From Limnobaculum eriocheiris (lineage in GTDB: Bacteria > Pseudomonadota > Gammaproteobacteria > Enterobacterales > Enterobacteriaceae): a stretch of DNA of 64,000 nucleotides. How positions within the stretch are numbered: position 1 is the stretch's first letter; each line of letters opens with the position of its first letter. Location of the stretch: positions 1 to 64,000 of the forward strand of contig NZ_JAJNAG010000021.1 of assembly GCF_021010575.1 (NCBI RefSeq). The letters run 5' to 3'. A model generated the notes under the pieces. It made no database searches. It saw nothing but the letters and a program-made list of their open reading frames with translations, and had not been told where the DNA came from. The position numbers and the translations under genes were made by a program. Shown here piece by piece: positions 8,431-18,670 of this stretch.

Positions 8431-9750
8431 ATGAAAAAACTGCTTCTTGCCGCCAGTTTAACCATAGGCTTAGTAACCTCAGCCAGGGCTGCGGACAATA
8501 TCGACTATACCGATGCCAAACTGATTAAGCAGGGTGAATACCTTGCCCGTGCTGGTGACTGTGTGGCATGCCATACGGTATCGGGTGGTCAGCCGTTTGC
8601 CGGAGGATTACCGATTGAATCCCCAATCGGAACTATTTTTTCTACCAATATAACGCCGGACAAACAGACCGGTATCGGTGAGTACAGCTTTACCGATTTT
8701 GATAATGCAGTACGTCACGGCATTGGTAAGGACCATACACTGTATCCTGCCATGCCTTATCCCTCTTATGCGCGCGTAACTGATGAGGATATGCAAGCGC
8801 TGTATGCTTATTTTATGCACGGTGTACAGCCGGTTAATCAGGTAAATAAAGGTACGGATATCACCTGGCCGCTCTCTATGCGTTGGCCACTCTCTGTCTG
8901 GCGCTGGACGTTTGCACCGGAAGTTAAAGCGTTTAAAGCGACAGATCATCAGGATCCTGTAGTGGCGCGCGGTGCTTATCTGGTTGAAGGATTGGGGCAC
9001 TGTGGTGCATGTCATAGCCCTCGTGGTTTTGGTATGCAGGAAAAAGCATTAACCAGTGAAGAGGGGGATCTCTATCTGTCCGGAGGTGAACCGATGGATG
9101 GCTGGGTTCCTAAAAATCTACGTGGCGATCGGCTTGATGGCTTAGGCAGTTGGACTGAAGAACAACTGGTTCAATTCCTTAGCACCGGGCGCACCGCTTA
9201 TACGGCAGTCTTTGGTGGCATGAGCGATGTGGTTGTTCAAAGTATGCAATACATGAGCGATGAGGATTTAACTGCTATTGCTCGCTATTTAAAAACGTTA
9301 CCACCGAAATCTGCCAATCAGCAGCCGTTTAAGTACGATGAAACGGTATCTAAAGCGCTCTTTAACGGCGATGACAGTATGGTTGGTGGCAGTGTTTATG
9401 TTGATAACTGTGCGGCTTGTCACCGAACTGATGGTAAAGGATACGCAGAAGTATTCCCGGCGCTGGCAGGTAATCCGGTACTGGCGAGCAGCGATACAAC
9501 TTCGCTGATTCATATTGTTCTGAAAGGTGGCGTAGTACCTGCAACAATAAAAGCACCAACCTCTTATGATATGCCAGCTTTTGATACTCGACTGACGGAT
9601 AAACAAATCGCTGATGTGGTTAATTTTATTCGTAACAGCTGGGGCAATAAGGCTTCTGCCGTTACTGAAAGTGATGTAGCGAAAGTCAGGGAAGGAGTAA
9701 AGGCCAAAAAGCATGGCACAGTGGCTAAACCGGAAAACAGCCAGAAATAA
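8431..9750 (+). CDS. Triheme cytochrome c subunit of gluconate 2-dehydrogenase type
   Basis: 439 residues with a signal peptide (residues 1-20, ending SARA before ADN) and three c-type heme motifs: CVACH at 44-48, CGACH at 191-195 and CAACH at 327-331. This is the arrangement of the periplasmic, membrane-associated cytochrome subunit of FAD-dependent gluconate or alcohol/sorbitol dehydrogenases, which passes electrons to ubiquinone. An AGGAG box precedes the ATG at good spacing and the frame is intact. Its usual partners are a small Tat-exported subunit and a GMC flavoprotein. Here the first is absent and the second is a remnant, so it is either a decaying relic or serves a flavoprotein encoded elsewhere. 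Which substrate the complex used is not decidable from the sequence. Confidence 0.9.
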   Translation: MKKLLLAASLTIGLVTSARAADNIDYTDAKLIKQGEYLARAGDCVACHTVSGGQPFAGGLPIESPIGTIFSTNITPDKQTGIGEYSFTDFDNAVRHGIGKDHTLYPAMPYPSYARVTDEDMQALYAYFMHGVQPVNQVNKGTDITWPLSMRWPLSVWRWTFAPEVKAFKATDHQDPVVARGAYLVEGLGHCGACHSPRGFGMQEKALTSEEGDLYLSGGEPMDGWVPKNLRGDRLDGLGSWTEEQLVQFLSTGRTAYTAVFGGMSDVVVQSMQYMSDEDLTAIARYLKTLPPKSANQQPFKYDETVSKALFNGDDSMVGGSVYVDNCAACHRTDGKGYAEVFPALAGNPVLASSDTTSLIHIVLKGGVVPATIKAPTSYDMPAFDTRLTDKQIADVVNFIRNSWGNKASAVTESDVAKVREGVKAKKHGTVAKPENSQK

Positions 9751-9789
9751 CCGATGAGAACAGCGTACTCATTATCTGTTTGTATTTAG

Positions 9790-9838
9790 CTAAAAAGAAA
9801 ACCCCCGAAGATAATTGCTTTGGGGGTTTTCTTTTTAG
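9790..9838. terminator. Bidirectional terminator between the cytochrome gene and slmA
   Basis: Arms 9790-9810 and 9818-9838 are complementary over 21 bp with one G-T pair. They contain a CCCCC/GGGGG core flanked by AAAAAGAAAA / TTTTCTTTTT, around a 7-base loop. It serves the two convergent genes. Confidence 0.93.
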
Positions 9839-9860
9839 ATGTTTGGTTGTGCCGGGCGGG

Positions 9861-10454
9861 TTACTGCAATTGCAAAACCAGCATTGGCCAACGCAGTTCA
9901 AATTCTTCTGTCGGGCGATAACGGAATTCTGAGCGAACAAAGCGCGACATCATTCCTTCACAAAAGGCGAGTAACTGGCTGGCAATCAGCCCTTCATCAT
10001 AGCTAAACGACTGGCCTTCACGCAGCTTTCTCTCGCGTAAAACCTGGCGTAGCTGGGTCTCTATTCGTTCGAATAGCTGGTTAATCCGCCCCTGAAGTCT
10101 GTCTTGCTCAAACATTAACGCATGCCCGGTCATTATGCGGGTTAACCCTGGATTTTTTTCTGCAAAACCGAGCACTAACAATATGATTAAGCGAATGCGA
10201 TTATAGGTATCCTTCTCATCCTGTAAGATTAGGTTAATACGGCTATTGAGGCTATCTTCGATAAACTCAATCAAACTATCGAACATGCGCATTTTGCTGG
10301 GGAAATGGCGATACAAAGCCGCCTCTGAAACACCAACAGTGGCAGCAAGTTTTGCCGTAGTAATTCGCTGACTACCGTCACTTGACTCCAGCATTTGAGC
10401 CAGCGCTTGCAGTATGTCTTCCTTGCGATTTTTCTTTGTTACTTTTTCGACCAT
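9861..10454 (-). CDS. slmA: Nucleoid occlusion factor SlmA (TetR family)
   Basis: A DNA-binding protein that stops FtsZ ring assembly over the nucleoid. The N-terminal helix-turn-helix ([20 protein letters not shown]) and the C-terminal dimerisation half ([34 protein letters not shown]) match E. coli SlmA closely. I took the ATG at 10454 (197 residues, MVEKV..., E. coli 198), which has AGGA 11 bases upstream. An ATG at 10466 adds four residues but has AGG directly abutting it. It follows dut and coaBC on the same strand, the standard order. In E. coli pyrE lies beyond; here the neighbour is the gluconate dehydrogenase remnant. Confidence 0.95.
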   Translation of the reverse strand: MVEKVTKKNRKEDILQALAQMLESSDGSQRITTAKLAATVGVSEAALYRHFPSKMRMFDSLIEFIEDSLNSRINLILQDEKDTYNRIRLIILLVLGFAEKNPGLTRIMTGHALMFEQDRLQGRINQLFERIETQLRQVLRERKLREGQSFSYDEGLIASQLLAFCEGMMSRFVRSEFRYRPTEEFELRWPMLVLQLQ

Positions 10455-10557
10455 GTCCAGTGACATCCTAATAAGAAGTGGGGGTCAACCCACTTCCAAA
10501 CAACTAACGATAGTGTTGAGTTACACTATTTTATTATGGCATTCAGAACGGAAATAA

Positions 10558-11016
10558 TTACTGGCGACCGGAGTGGCCAAAACCACCTTCACCACGTTCA
10601 CTGCTTTCAAAGTCTTCAACAATATTGAATTCGGCCTGTACCACAGGTACGAAAACCATTTGGGCAATACGTTCACCGGGTTCAACAATAAAGGGGATTT
10701 GACCACGGTTCCAGACGGAAACCATAAGTTGCCCCTGATAGTCGGAGTCAATTAAGCCAACCAGATTGCCCAGTACCACGCCATGTTTATGGCCAAGACC
10801 CGAACGAGGTAAGATCACCGCAGCCAGTGAAGGATCGGCAATATGAATCGCCAGGCCGGTTGGTAATAACTGGGTTTCTCCCGGATTTAATGTCACTGCA
10901 GCATCCAGACAGGCGCGCAGGTCTAAGCCGGCAGAGCCAACGGTTGCATAGGTTGGCAGTGGAAAGGTACTGCCAATGCGGGGATCCAGAATTTTTACGT
11001 CAATTTTTTTCATCAT
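10558..11016 (-). CDS. dut: Deoxyuridine 5'-triphosphate nucleotidohydrolase (dUTPase)
   Basis: A 152-residue homotrimeric enzyme hydrolysing dUTP to dUMP and pyrophosphate, which keeps uracil out of DNA and supplies dTMP synthesis. All five dUTPase motifs are present in order: [34 protein letters not shown] and the C-terminal [10 protein letters not shown]. Its start overlaps the 3' end of coaBC by 17 bases, so the two are very likely translationally coupled. The ATGATG start allows either of two adjacent initiation codons. Confidence 0.97.
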   Translation of the reverse strand: MMKKIDVKILDPRIGSTFPLPTYATVGSAGLDLRACLDAAVTLNPGETQLLPTGLAIHIADPSLAAVILPRSGLGHKHGVVLGNLVGLIDSDYQGQLMVSVWNRGQIPFIVEPGERIAQMVFVPVVQAEFNIVEDFESSERGEGGFGHSGRQ

Positions 11017-12208
11017 AACGTTTGACTATCTCGTCCATCAGTTTTTGACCAAGCGAAGATTTGTCGCTCAAAGGCAGACTCATCTCGCCGTTTGACCAGT
11101 ACAGGTGTAATGCATTGGTATCGCTATTAAAACCTTGACCAGATAGCGATACATTATTCGCACAAATAAGATCAAGATTCTTGCGGGCCAGCTTAAGCCG
11201 CGCATATTCTTCCACATTCTGGGTTTCAGCCGCAAACCCTACAACAAAGGGGCGGTTAGTGGTCATTGCCGCTACCCCGGCGACAATGTCGGGGTTTTTT
11301 ACCATTTTTAATACTAAATCGTCGCCCTGTTTTTTAATTTTCTCATCGGCGATATGCTCTGCACGGTAGTCGGCAACGGCGGCACAGGCAATAAAAATGT
11401 TTTGTGATCCCGCTAACTGCATAACGGTATCACGCATTTCCAACGCGCTGGTGACATTAATGCGAGTTACGTTCACAGGAGTGGGTAATTGAACCGGGCC
11501 GCTGACCAGCGTAACGGAGGCGCCCCGTTCAGCAGCAGCTTTAGCGATAGCATAACCCATTTTTCCCGAGCTGTGGTTGCTGATAAAACGAACCGGATCC
11601 AGAGCCTCCCGGGTCGGGCCCGCCGTAAGCATGATATTGATACCCGCCAGGTCCTGAACGGGGTTAAAAAATTCGACGCAGTGCTTAACAATGCAAAGCG
11701 AGTCCAGCATTCTTCCCGGGCCTATATCACCACAGGCTTGAGAACCACTGTCAGGCCCCCATAAAAGGAGATTGCGTGAGGCTAAAACCTGCAAATTATG
11801 TTGGGTTGCCTGAGCGCGATACATTTGCTGATTCATGGCGGGAGCCACTGCGACAGGCGCACTGGTAGCCAGACAAATGGTTGTGAGCAGGTCATTTGCC
11901 ATTCCGGCGGCAATGCGGGCCAGTATATCTGCGGTGGCTGGCGCAATAACCACCAGATCGGCCCATTTGCCCAACTCTATATGGCCCATCGAGGCTTCTG
12001 CCGCGGGATCGAGTAAATCATCAGAAACCGGATAGCCAGAAACAGCCTGCAGAGTGAGTGGGGTAATAAACGCTTTTGCTGCCGCTGTCATGACAACGCG
12101 GACATCAGCCCCCTGATCTTTCAGGCGACGTACAATTTCCGGGCATTTATAGGCAGCAATGCCACCACTGATGCCCAGTACAATTTTTTTACCATTCAAC
12201 ATTGCCAT
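11000..12208 (-). CDS. coaBC: Bifunctional phosphopantothenoylcysteine decarboxylase / phosphopantothenate-cysteine ligase
   Basis: Carries out two steps of coenzyme A synthesis: joining phosphopantothenate to cysteine (CoaB) and decarboxylating the product (CoaC). The N-terminal FMN domain has [19 protein letters not shown] (catalytic His near residue 76), PAMNQQM and [11 protein letters not shown]. The C-terminal ligase domain has [24 protein letters not shown] and KIKKQ. I chose the ATG at 12208 (402 residues, AGGG at 8 bases) because E. coli CoaBC starts at the matching place; an ATG at 12238 would add ten residues with no family support. Old name dfp. It is divergent from radC across a 446-base region. 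Confidence 0.95.
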   Translation of the reverse strand: MAMLNGKKIVLGISGGIAAYKCPEIVRRLKDQGADVRVVMTAAAKAFITPLTLQAVSGYPVSDDLLDPAAEASMGHIELGKWADLVVIAPATADILARIAAGMANDLLTTICLATSAPVAVAPAMNQQMYRAQATQHNLQVLASRNLLLWGPDSGSQACGDIGPGRMLDSLCIVKHCVEFFNPVQDLAGINIMLTAGPTREALDPVRFISNHSSGKMGYAIAKAAAERGASVTLVSGPVQLPTPVNVTRINVTSALEMRDTVMQLAGSQNIFIACAAVADYRAEHIADEKIKKQGDDLVLKMVKNPDIVAGVAAMTTNRPFVVGFAAETQNVEEYARLKLARKNLDLICANNVSLSGQGFNSDTNALHLYWSNGEMSLPLSDKSSLGQKLMDEIVKRYDEKN

Positions 12209-12410
12209 GATAGCTGCCCTGTAGATTGTCAGGGTCATTACCCTGATGATTAAAAGCGTGTTGTGGATTTTATCATAACCCCGTCGAAGGAGAGTTATCT
12301 GTCTGAAGTAACTTTGTTGTCGTTACCGTACAGATTACAGGCTACGTGTTTCTGCTGTATTAATGCCTTATATATTAAGGTCGACGAGATGAACATAAAA
12401 TAAACATTTT

Positions 12411-12430
12411 TACTGATTATATATACAGTA
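12411..12430. promoter_or_regulatory. LexA-type SOS box
   Basis: The 20-mer TACTGATTATATATACAGTA matches the idealised LexA operator TACTG-(TA)5-CAGTA at 18 of 20 positions, with both outer half-sites (TACTG and CAGTA) perfect. The deviation is CTGA instead of CTGT in the left half. It lies 224 bases before radC and 122 bases before the small ORF at 12552. I could not place a convincing -35/-10 pair around it, so the regulated transcript is unknown. Confidence 0.6.
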
Positions 12431-12551
12431 ATTGTAAGATGCTATAGCAAAAATCATAACCGCTTTTTTGGTCCTGGGTGTCAATCATTGCCCTTTTAAT
12501 ATCGTATTCATTAAGGATTTGTGCGATAGCGCCAGGGTAAAGGGTAACAAA

Positions 12552-12653
12552 ATGCACTCCTCTATTTCATTTTTGGAGGTTTCTTCCAGAAATCACTTTT
12601 CAGGTTCGCTTCTCTTTTTCGCCATCATCAGAATGTTGTTAGCGGGAGGATAA
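12552..12653 (+). CDS. Possible 33-residue small protein ahead of radC
   Basis: An ATG with AAAGGG about 8 bases upstream opens a 33-codon frame. Its second half is hydrophobic ([16 protein letters not shown]), and its TAA sits one base before the radC ATG, inside the radC ribosome-binding region, so translation of the two could be coupled. It lies downstream of the LexA-like box, like some SOS-induced membrane peptides (compare TisB). I recognise no homologue; it may be a chance ORF or a leader peptide. Confidence 0.25.
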   Translation: MHSSISFLEVSSRNHFSGSLLFFAIIRMLLAGG

Positions 12654-12654
12654 G

Positions 12655-13338
12655 ATGGCAAATACAACGATGATGGTCTGGAGCGCTCAGGGGGCGCCCA
12701 GAGAGAAACTACTACAAAATGGAGCGGCCTCACTGTCTGATGATGAGCTGTTAGCTATTTTTTTACGTACAGGGGTACCCGGAATTCATGTACTGGATTT
12801 TGCCCGACAGTTATTAAAAGAATTTGGTTCTTTATATGGGTTAATGTCTGCAGATTATGTCCGATTTTGCGATGTCAGGGGGTTGGGGCTGGCTAAATAT
12901 TCTCAGTTGCAGGCATCGGTTGAACTATCCCGACGTTTTTTAGGCCATCAACTGGCAAAGGAGTGTTCAATTAATAATCCGCAGATTACCCGACGTTATT
13001 TGCAAAGTTTGCTGACCCAGCGGGATCGTGAAATCTTTATTGTGATGTTTTTGAATAACCAAAACAGGGTGCTTTATCATAAGGAGATGTTCACCGGTAC
13101 GTTAAACAGCGTTGAGGTACATCCCAGAGAAATTGTGCGTGAGGCGTTAAAATCAAATGCAGCGGCAGTCATATTAGCGCATAATCACCCCTCCGGAATG
13201 GCAGAACCCAGTCAGGCGGATCGTTACGTTACTGAAAAAGTGCGCGAAGCCTGTTCGTTACTGGATATCCAAGTGCTTGATCACATTGTTATTGGGCGCG
13301 GAGAGTACGTTTCTTTCGCTGAAAGAGGGTGGATTTAA
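12655..13338 (+). CDS. radC: RadC family protein (JAMM/MPN+ domain)
   Basis: 227 residues with an N-terminal helical UPF0758 region ([26 protein letters not shown]) and a C-terminal JAB/MPN+ metalloprotease-like domain. The metal-binding signature HNHPSG is followed by the expected acidic residue in PSQAD, and an upstream Glu lies in VEVHPREI. The E. coli protein was named for a repair phenotype later traced to recG; its biochemical role is still unclear. GGAGG precedes the ATG at close spacing. It is divergent from coaBC and precedes the rpmB promoter. The LexA-like box upstream is not a feature I know from E. coli radC. Confidence 0.94.
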   Translation: MANTTMMVWSAQGAPREKLLQNGAASLSDDELLAIFLRTGVPGIHVLDFARQLLKEFGSLYGLMSADYVRFCDVRGLGLAKYSQLQASVELSRRFLGHQLAKECSINNPQITRRYLQSLLTQRDREIFIVMFLNNQNRVLYHKEMFTGTLNSVEVHPREIVREALKSNAAAVILAHNHPSGMAEPSQADRYVTEKVREACSLLDIQVLDHIVIGRGEYVSFAERGWI

Positions 13339-13380
13339 AGTATTTTTTGCGATCTTATGGGATCTTTGTCCGTTCAGGAC

Positions 13381-13409
13381 TTGAGCCCTGCCAGCTAAGG
13401 GCGTATACT
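13381..13409 (+). promoter_or_regulatory. Sigma-70 promoter of rpmB-rpmG
   Basis: TTGAGC (13381-13386), a 17-base spacer, and TATACT (13404-13409). The predicted start is near 13416, giving a leader of about 160 bases before the rpmB ATG. Confidence 0.75.
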
Positions 13410-13442
13410 ACGCCACCTTTGAGGATCACGGATGTGGTATGC

Positions 13443-13510
13443 GAGCCTATCTCAGCAGGTTCCGACCTGACTTAACGTCTCATCTTGGCTGAATTTGCTG
13501 AGATTGGCTC
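13443..13510 (+). promoter_or_regulatory. Structured leader of the rpmB-rpmG mRNA
   Basis: GAGCCTATCTCAGCA (13443-13457) pairs with TGCTGAGATTGGCTC (13496-13510) at 14 of 15 positions, enclosing a smaller hairpin CAGGT-TCCG-ACCTG (13456-13469). The element lies wholly in the predicted 5' leader. A long structured leader before ribosomal protein genes suggests autogenous control, but I cannot name a known RNA family for it. Confidence 0.5.
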
Positions 13511-13560
13511 TAAAGCCTGACGAGGCAGCCAACATCCTAACGAAGCTCGAGCTGATTTGA

Positions 13561-13815
<255 letters not shown>

Positions 13816-13823
13816 GGAACTGA

Positions 13824-13994
<171 letters not shown>

Positions 13995-14021
13995 TTTTAT
14001 TTTCGTTGTATAACGTATATC

Positions 14022-14047
14022 AAAACCCGACTTCGGTCGGGTTTTTT
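14022..14047 (+). terminator. Terminator after rpmG
   Basis: A perfect 10-bp stem AAAACCCGAC / GTCGGGTTTT with the stable tetraloop TTCG, ending in six T. Confidence 0.95.
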
Positions 14048-14156
14048 ATTGCCTGAAGATTATCTGCCAATGAAGTCTTGGGTAACTTTATGCCATACCC
14101 GCTTATGTGTATGATCGATGCTTTGTGGCATAAAAGTAAAAACAAGAAGGTGGTCA

Positions 14157-14966
14157 ATGCCAGAATTACCGGAAATAGAAACCAGTCGTCGCGGAATAGA
14201 ACCTTATATGGTTGGACATCATATTGTTAAAGCGGTTGTTCGCCAGCCTAAGCTACGTTGGCCTGTTTCCGGACAAATTATGGCATTAGAAAATACGCCA
14301 GTCTTAAGCGTTCAACGACGAGCTAAATACTTGCTGATTGAACTGCCAGGCGGTTGGATTATTGGTCATCTTGGCATGTCGGGTAGCGTCAGAATTCTGC
14401 CGGAATTTATTGAGCCGGGTAAGCACGACCATGTGGATTTTATTCTGTCTACGGGACAGGTACTGCGTTATACCGACCCAAGACGCTTTGGTGCCTGGCT
14501 ATGGGAGGAAGATCTGACGAGCAGTAATGTGCTTAAACATCTGGGGCCGGAACCGCTTAGTGATGAGTTTAGTGGAGAATATCTGTTTACTCGTTCACGG
14601 GCCAAAAAGACGCTGACCAAACCGTGGTTAATGGATAATAAACTGGTGGTTGGCGTTGGTAATATCTATGCCAGTGAATCACTGTTTGAAGCGAAAATAT
14701 TACCGCAGCGTCCGGCGGGCTCATTAACAGAGTCTGAAGCACAGCGGCTGGCTTTAACTATCAAGAAAGTTTTGCAGCGTTCCATTGAACAAGGGGGGAC
14801 TACCCTGAAAGATTTTTTACAGGCGGATGGTAAACCCGGTTATTTTGCACAGGAACTACAAGTTTATGGTCGAGCCGGAGAACCCTGTAAAACTTGTGGC
14901 ACATTGATTGAAAGTGAAAAACATGGGCAGCGAACGACTTTTTTCTGTCGTCACTGCCAGCATTAA
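14157..14966 (+). CDS. mutM: Formamidopyrimidine-DNA glycosylase
   Basis: A base-excision repair enzyme removing 8-oxoguanine and formamidopyrimidines, with AP-lyase activity. It begins PELPEIE after the initiator Met (Pro2 is the catalytic nucleophile, Glu3 the acid), carries the conserved RRAKYLL lysine near residue 57, and ends in a C-x2-C-x16-C-x2-C zinc finger. At 269 residues it equals E. coli MutM. The ATG at 14157 is fixed by the catalytic N-terminus; an in-frame start 39 bases earlier is not plausible. The stop codon abuts that of convergent coaD with no base between. Confidence 0.97.
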   Translation: MPELPEIETSRRGIEPYMVGHHIVKAVVRQPKLRWPVSGQIMALENTPVLSVQRRAKYLLIELPGGWIIGHLGMSGSVRILPEFIEPGKHDHVDFILSTGQVLRYTDPRRFGAWLWEEDLTSSNVLKHLGPEPLSDEFSGEYLFTRSRAKKTLTKPWLMDNKLVVGVGNIYASESLFEAKILPQRPAGSLTESEAQRLALTIKKVLQRSIEQGGTTLKDFLQADGKPGYFAQELQVYGRAGEPCKTCGTLIESEKHGQRTTFFCRHCQH

Positions 14967-16237
<1,271 letters not shown>

Positions 16238-16240
16238 GAG

Positions 16241-17518
16241 TTAATGGCTCCGGGCTGGTAAATAGGGTTCTAAAAGCGTCAGAAGTTTTTCTAACGCCCC
16301 CTGATTTTGCAGCAGTACATTAACGGCTCTTTGTCCGCGATAGCTGCGGTATTCTTCATCTATCAGTAGTGGTTCAATAGCATCGGCTAAAGAGTCCGCA
16401 TCTTTAATCGTTACCAAACCTTCAGCTTGTTCCAGCTTGTTACAGATATCTTTAAAGTTGAAGATATGGGGCCCCATTAATACCGGTATGGCATGAGCTG
16501 CTGGTTCCAGCGGATTGTGACCACCACGATCTACCAGACTACCACCCACAAAAGCCAGATCGGCAATACCATATAACAGCATAAGTTCTCCCATGGTATC
16601 GCCTATTACGACCTGGGTTTCTGCTGTCGGCACATCACCACTGCTGCGGGTAATAAATTTCATTCCGGCCTGGGAAGTCAGCTGTTGAGCAACAGGGAAA
16701 CGCTCCGGATGGCGTGGAACCAGAATCAGCAGCAGGTCAGGAGAACGTTTGAGAAGGGTGGCATGCGCTGCCAGTAAAATATCCTCTTCTCCATCATGTG
16801 TACTGGCCGCTATCCAGACCGGACGGTGAGGAGCCCACTGACGCCTTAAACTTAACGCTCTGGCAGAAAGTTCTGGCGTAACCGAAATATCAAACTTAAG
16901 ACTACCTGTGATGGCTAAATGTGAACGCTTCAGACCCAATTGAATGAATCTTTCACCATCTTCCTGATTCTGTGCGGCAATCAGTGTGATTTTTTGTAGC
17001 ATGGTTCGTACTGTATTACCCAGTTTACTGTAACCATTAGCAGAGCGTTCTGACAGCCGGGCATTGGCGATGACCAGAGGAATATGACGTTTATTCAATT
17101 GATGGATTAAATTTGGCCAAAGTTCAGTTTCCATAATGATAACTAATTTGGGCCTGACCTGATTCAGGAAACGGTTCACTGAACCCGGTAAATCATAGGG
17201 CAGGTAAACATGGTGGACATCATCACCAAATGCCGATAATACGCGCTCTGAGCCGGTTGGGGTCATTGTCGTGACGGTAATCGGTAATGTCGGATAACGG
17301 TAGCGTAATGCCCTGACCAGAGGAATTGCCGTTAATGTTTCGCCCACGGAAACAGAATGCAGCATGATGCCATCAGGTTTGACTTTGCCTTTGCAAAATC
17401 CATATCGTTCCGCCCAGCGCTTTCGGTAGGCTGGTGCTTTACGTCCACGCAAAAACAGGCGAAGCCATATCAGAGGTTGTAGTAAGTACAGCAGAAATGA
17501 GTAAATCAACCGCAACAT
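16241..17518 (-). CDS. waaA: 3-deoxy-D-manno-octulosonic acid (Kdo) transferase
   Basis: 425 residues, GT30 family. Adds two Kdo residues to lipid IVA, the first step of LPS core assembly, on the cytoplasmic face of the inner membrane. An N-terminal membrane-anchoring segment (LIYSFLLYLLQPLIWL) is followed by VSVGETLTA (containing the catalytic Glu), METELWPN, ASTHDGEE, RHPERF and a C-terminal GGHNPLEPAAH nucleotide-sugar site. Essential in nearly all Gram-negatives. It sits 54 bases downstream of the preceding transferase, with a hairpin in the gap. Confidence 0.97.
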   Translation of the reverse strand: MLRLIYSFLLYLLQPLIWLRLFLRGRKAPAYRKRWAERYGFCKGKVKPDGIMLHSVSVGETLTAIPLVRALRYRYPTLPITVTTMTPTGSERVLSAFGDDVHHVYLPYDLPGSVNRFLNQVRPKLVIIMETELWPNLIHQLNKRHIPLVIANARLSERSANGYSKLGNTVRTMLQKITLIAAQNQEDGERFIQLGLKRSHLAITGSLKFDISVTPELSARALSLRRQWAPHRPVWIAASTHDGEEDILLAAHATLLKRSPDLLLILVPRHPERFPVAQQLTSQAGMKFITRSSGDVPTAETQVVIGDTMGELMLLYGIADLAFVGGSLVDRGGHNPLEPAAHAIPVLMGPHIFNFKDICNKLEQAEGLVTIKDADSLADAIEPLLIDEEYRSYRGQRAVNVLLQNQGALEKLLTLLEPYLPARSH

Positions 17519-17530
17519 AATATATCCACA

Positions 17531-17560
17531 ATCACCGGACGCCAGATAGCATCCGGTGAT
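17531..17560 (-). repeat. Intercistronic stem-loop before waaA
   Basis: ATCACCGGA (17531-17539) and TCCGGTGAT (17552-17560) form a perfect 9-bp stem with a 12-base loop. No T tract follows on the coding strand, so it is more likely an mRNA processing or stability element than a terminator. Confidence 0.5.
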
Positions 17561-17572
17561 ATCTTAAACTAA

Positions 17573-18670
17573 TTAATTGTTCGCGAGAGCGAGGTACTTT
17601 GAACTGGTTGGAATAATACCATAGTCCAGAAGCGGTTTTTCTTCTATTGTTGGTGGCTGATGTGTAACCGAAACGATCTTTTTTGCTAAATCATCTTCAT
17701 TCAATTCAGACAGACCAACGGCTAAATTACCGGTAAGTATACTGGATGGCCCTCCCGGGCAGTTGGTACTGACTACAGGAGTACCGCAGATTAAGGCTTC
17801 AACCAACACATTACCAAATCCTTCACTATCTGAACTTAGAATCAGTGTGTTAGCGTGTTTGATATAAGGATAAGGGTTAGGGCAGAAACCCATGAATTTC
17901 ACTCTGTCTTCAATATTGAGCGTTTTCGCCAGATTTTTTAGTTCATCAGTATAGGCTTTACTGCCTTTGCCAATGAGTACTAAGGGGTACGGAAGCTGAG
18001 TTTTAGCATAGGCTTTTAGCAGACGGTCATGGCGTTTATTAGGATGTAAACGGCCCACATGAATTAAATAGTCGGTTCCGGCTAATTCACAAGGCTCTGA
18101 CGCAAGGGAATGGATAGCATCAATATCAAATGGGTTAGCAATATGCGCTGTTTTCCCCGGAGTGATATCAAATTGTTGAATCAGATCGTCGAGAGCTGCC
18201 TGAGAAACACCAACAATATTTTTATGTTGGTAAACACGGCTGATTTTTTGTTTTTTCAGCCAATGGCTGAAACCCTGTTTATTTCCCAGATAGGAAGCAG
18301 AAAAAACACCATGAATGCAGAACCAGACCTTTGACCAGTTAAGACTCTGACACTGGCTGACAATACGATCTGTTTTATGCAAATTAGAAAATATCAGATC
18401 GAATTGCCCATTGCTGTTCTGACGACTGACGATTTCCCGGTCGAGCAACCTGGCGCGACGTTTAATTTCGGTCAGTTTCCGCCAGAAAACTCGGGTATCA
18501 TCAGACAGCACAGTATATTCAATGCCTGTCGGGATTGAGTAGTCACAGACGTCACGCAGAGAGATGAGTGAAACCTGGTGCCCTAAATTTTTCATTCCTT
18601 CAGCCAGCGTCAGTACCACTTTTTCGGCTCCGCCGCCGGGAAGTCCATCAATAATAAATAGAATTCTCAT
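17573..18670 (-). CDS. LPS core glycosyltransferase, GT4 family
   Basis: 365 residues with the GT-B fold. The N-terminal Rossmann domain has the glycine-rich DGLPGGGAEK acceptor loop; the C-terminal donor domain has HVGRLHPNKRHD and the E-x7-E nucleotide-sugar motif in EGFGNVLVE followed by GTPVVSTNCPGG. It is cytoplasmic and, from its place between waaA and another GT4 gene, extends the LPS core. It abuts the upstream gene exactly (stop and start adjacent), so the two are co-translated. I cannot assign sugar or linkage. Confidence 0.82.
   Translation of the reverse strand: MRILFIIDGLPGGGAEKVVLTLAEGMKNLGHQVSLISLRDVCDYSIPTGIEYTVLSDDTRVFWRKLTEIKRRARLLDREIVSRQNSNGQFDLIFSNLHKTDRIVSQCQSLNWSKVWFCIHGVFSASYLGNKQGFSHWLKKQKISRVYQHKNIVGVSQAALDDLIQQFDITPGKTAHIANPFDIDAIHSLASEPCELAGTDYLIHVGRLHPNKRHDRLLKAYAKTQLPYPLVLIGKGSKAYTDELKNLAKTLNIEDRVKFMGFCPNPYPYIKHANTLILSSDSEGFGNVLVEALICGTPVVSTNCPGGPSSILTGNLAVGLSELNEDDLAKKIVSVTHQPPTIEEKPLLDYGIIPTSSKYLALANN

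Larger units (their letters stand above)
12209..12654. other. coaBC-radC divergent intergenic region
   Basis: 446 bases holding the promoters of both genes. Two things stand out: a LexA-like dyad at 12411-12430 and a 33-codon ORF at 12552-12653 that runs into the radC start. No other gene, RNA gene or terminator is recognisable. Confidence 0.6.

Noticed and set aside
11000-11016. Overlap of coaBC and dut as a possible frameshift or assembly error
   Set aside because: Both proteins are full length with normal termini, and such coupling overlaps are common.
12468-12551. N-terminal extension of the small ORF before radC (61 codons from a GTG/TTG-type start)
   Set aside because: There is no ribosome-binding site for the longer form; only the ATG at 12552 has one.
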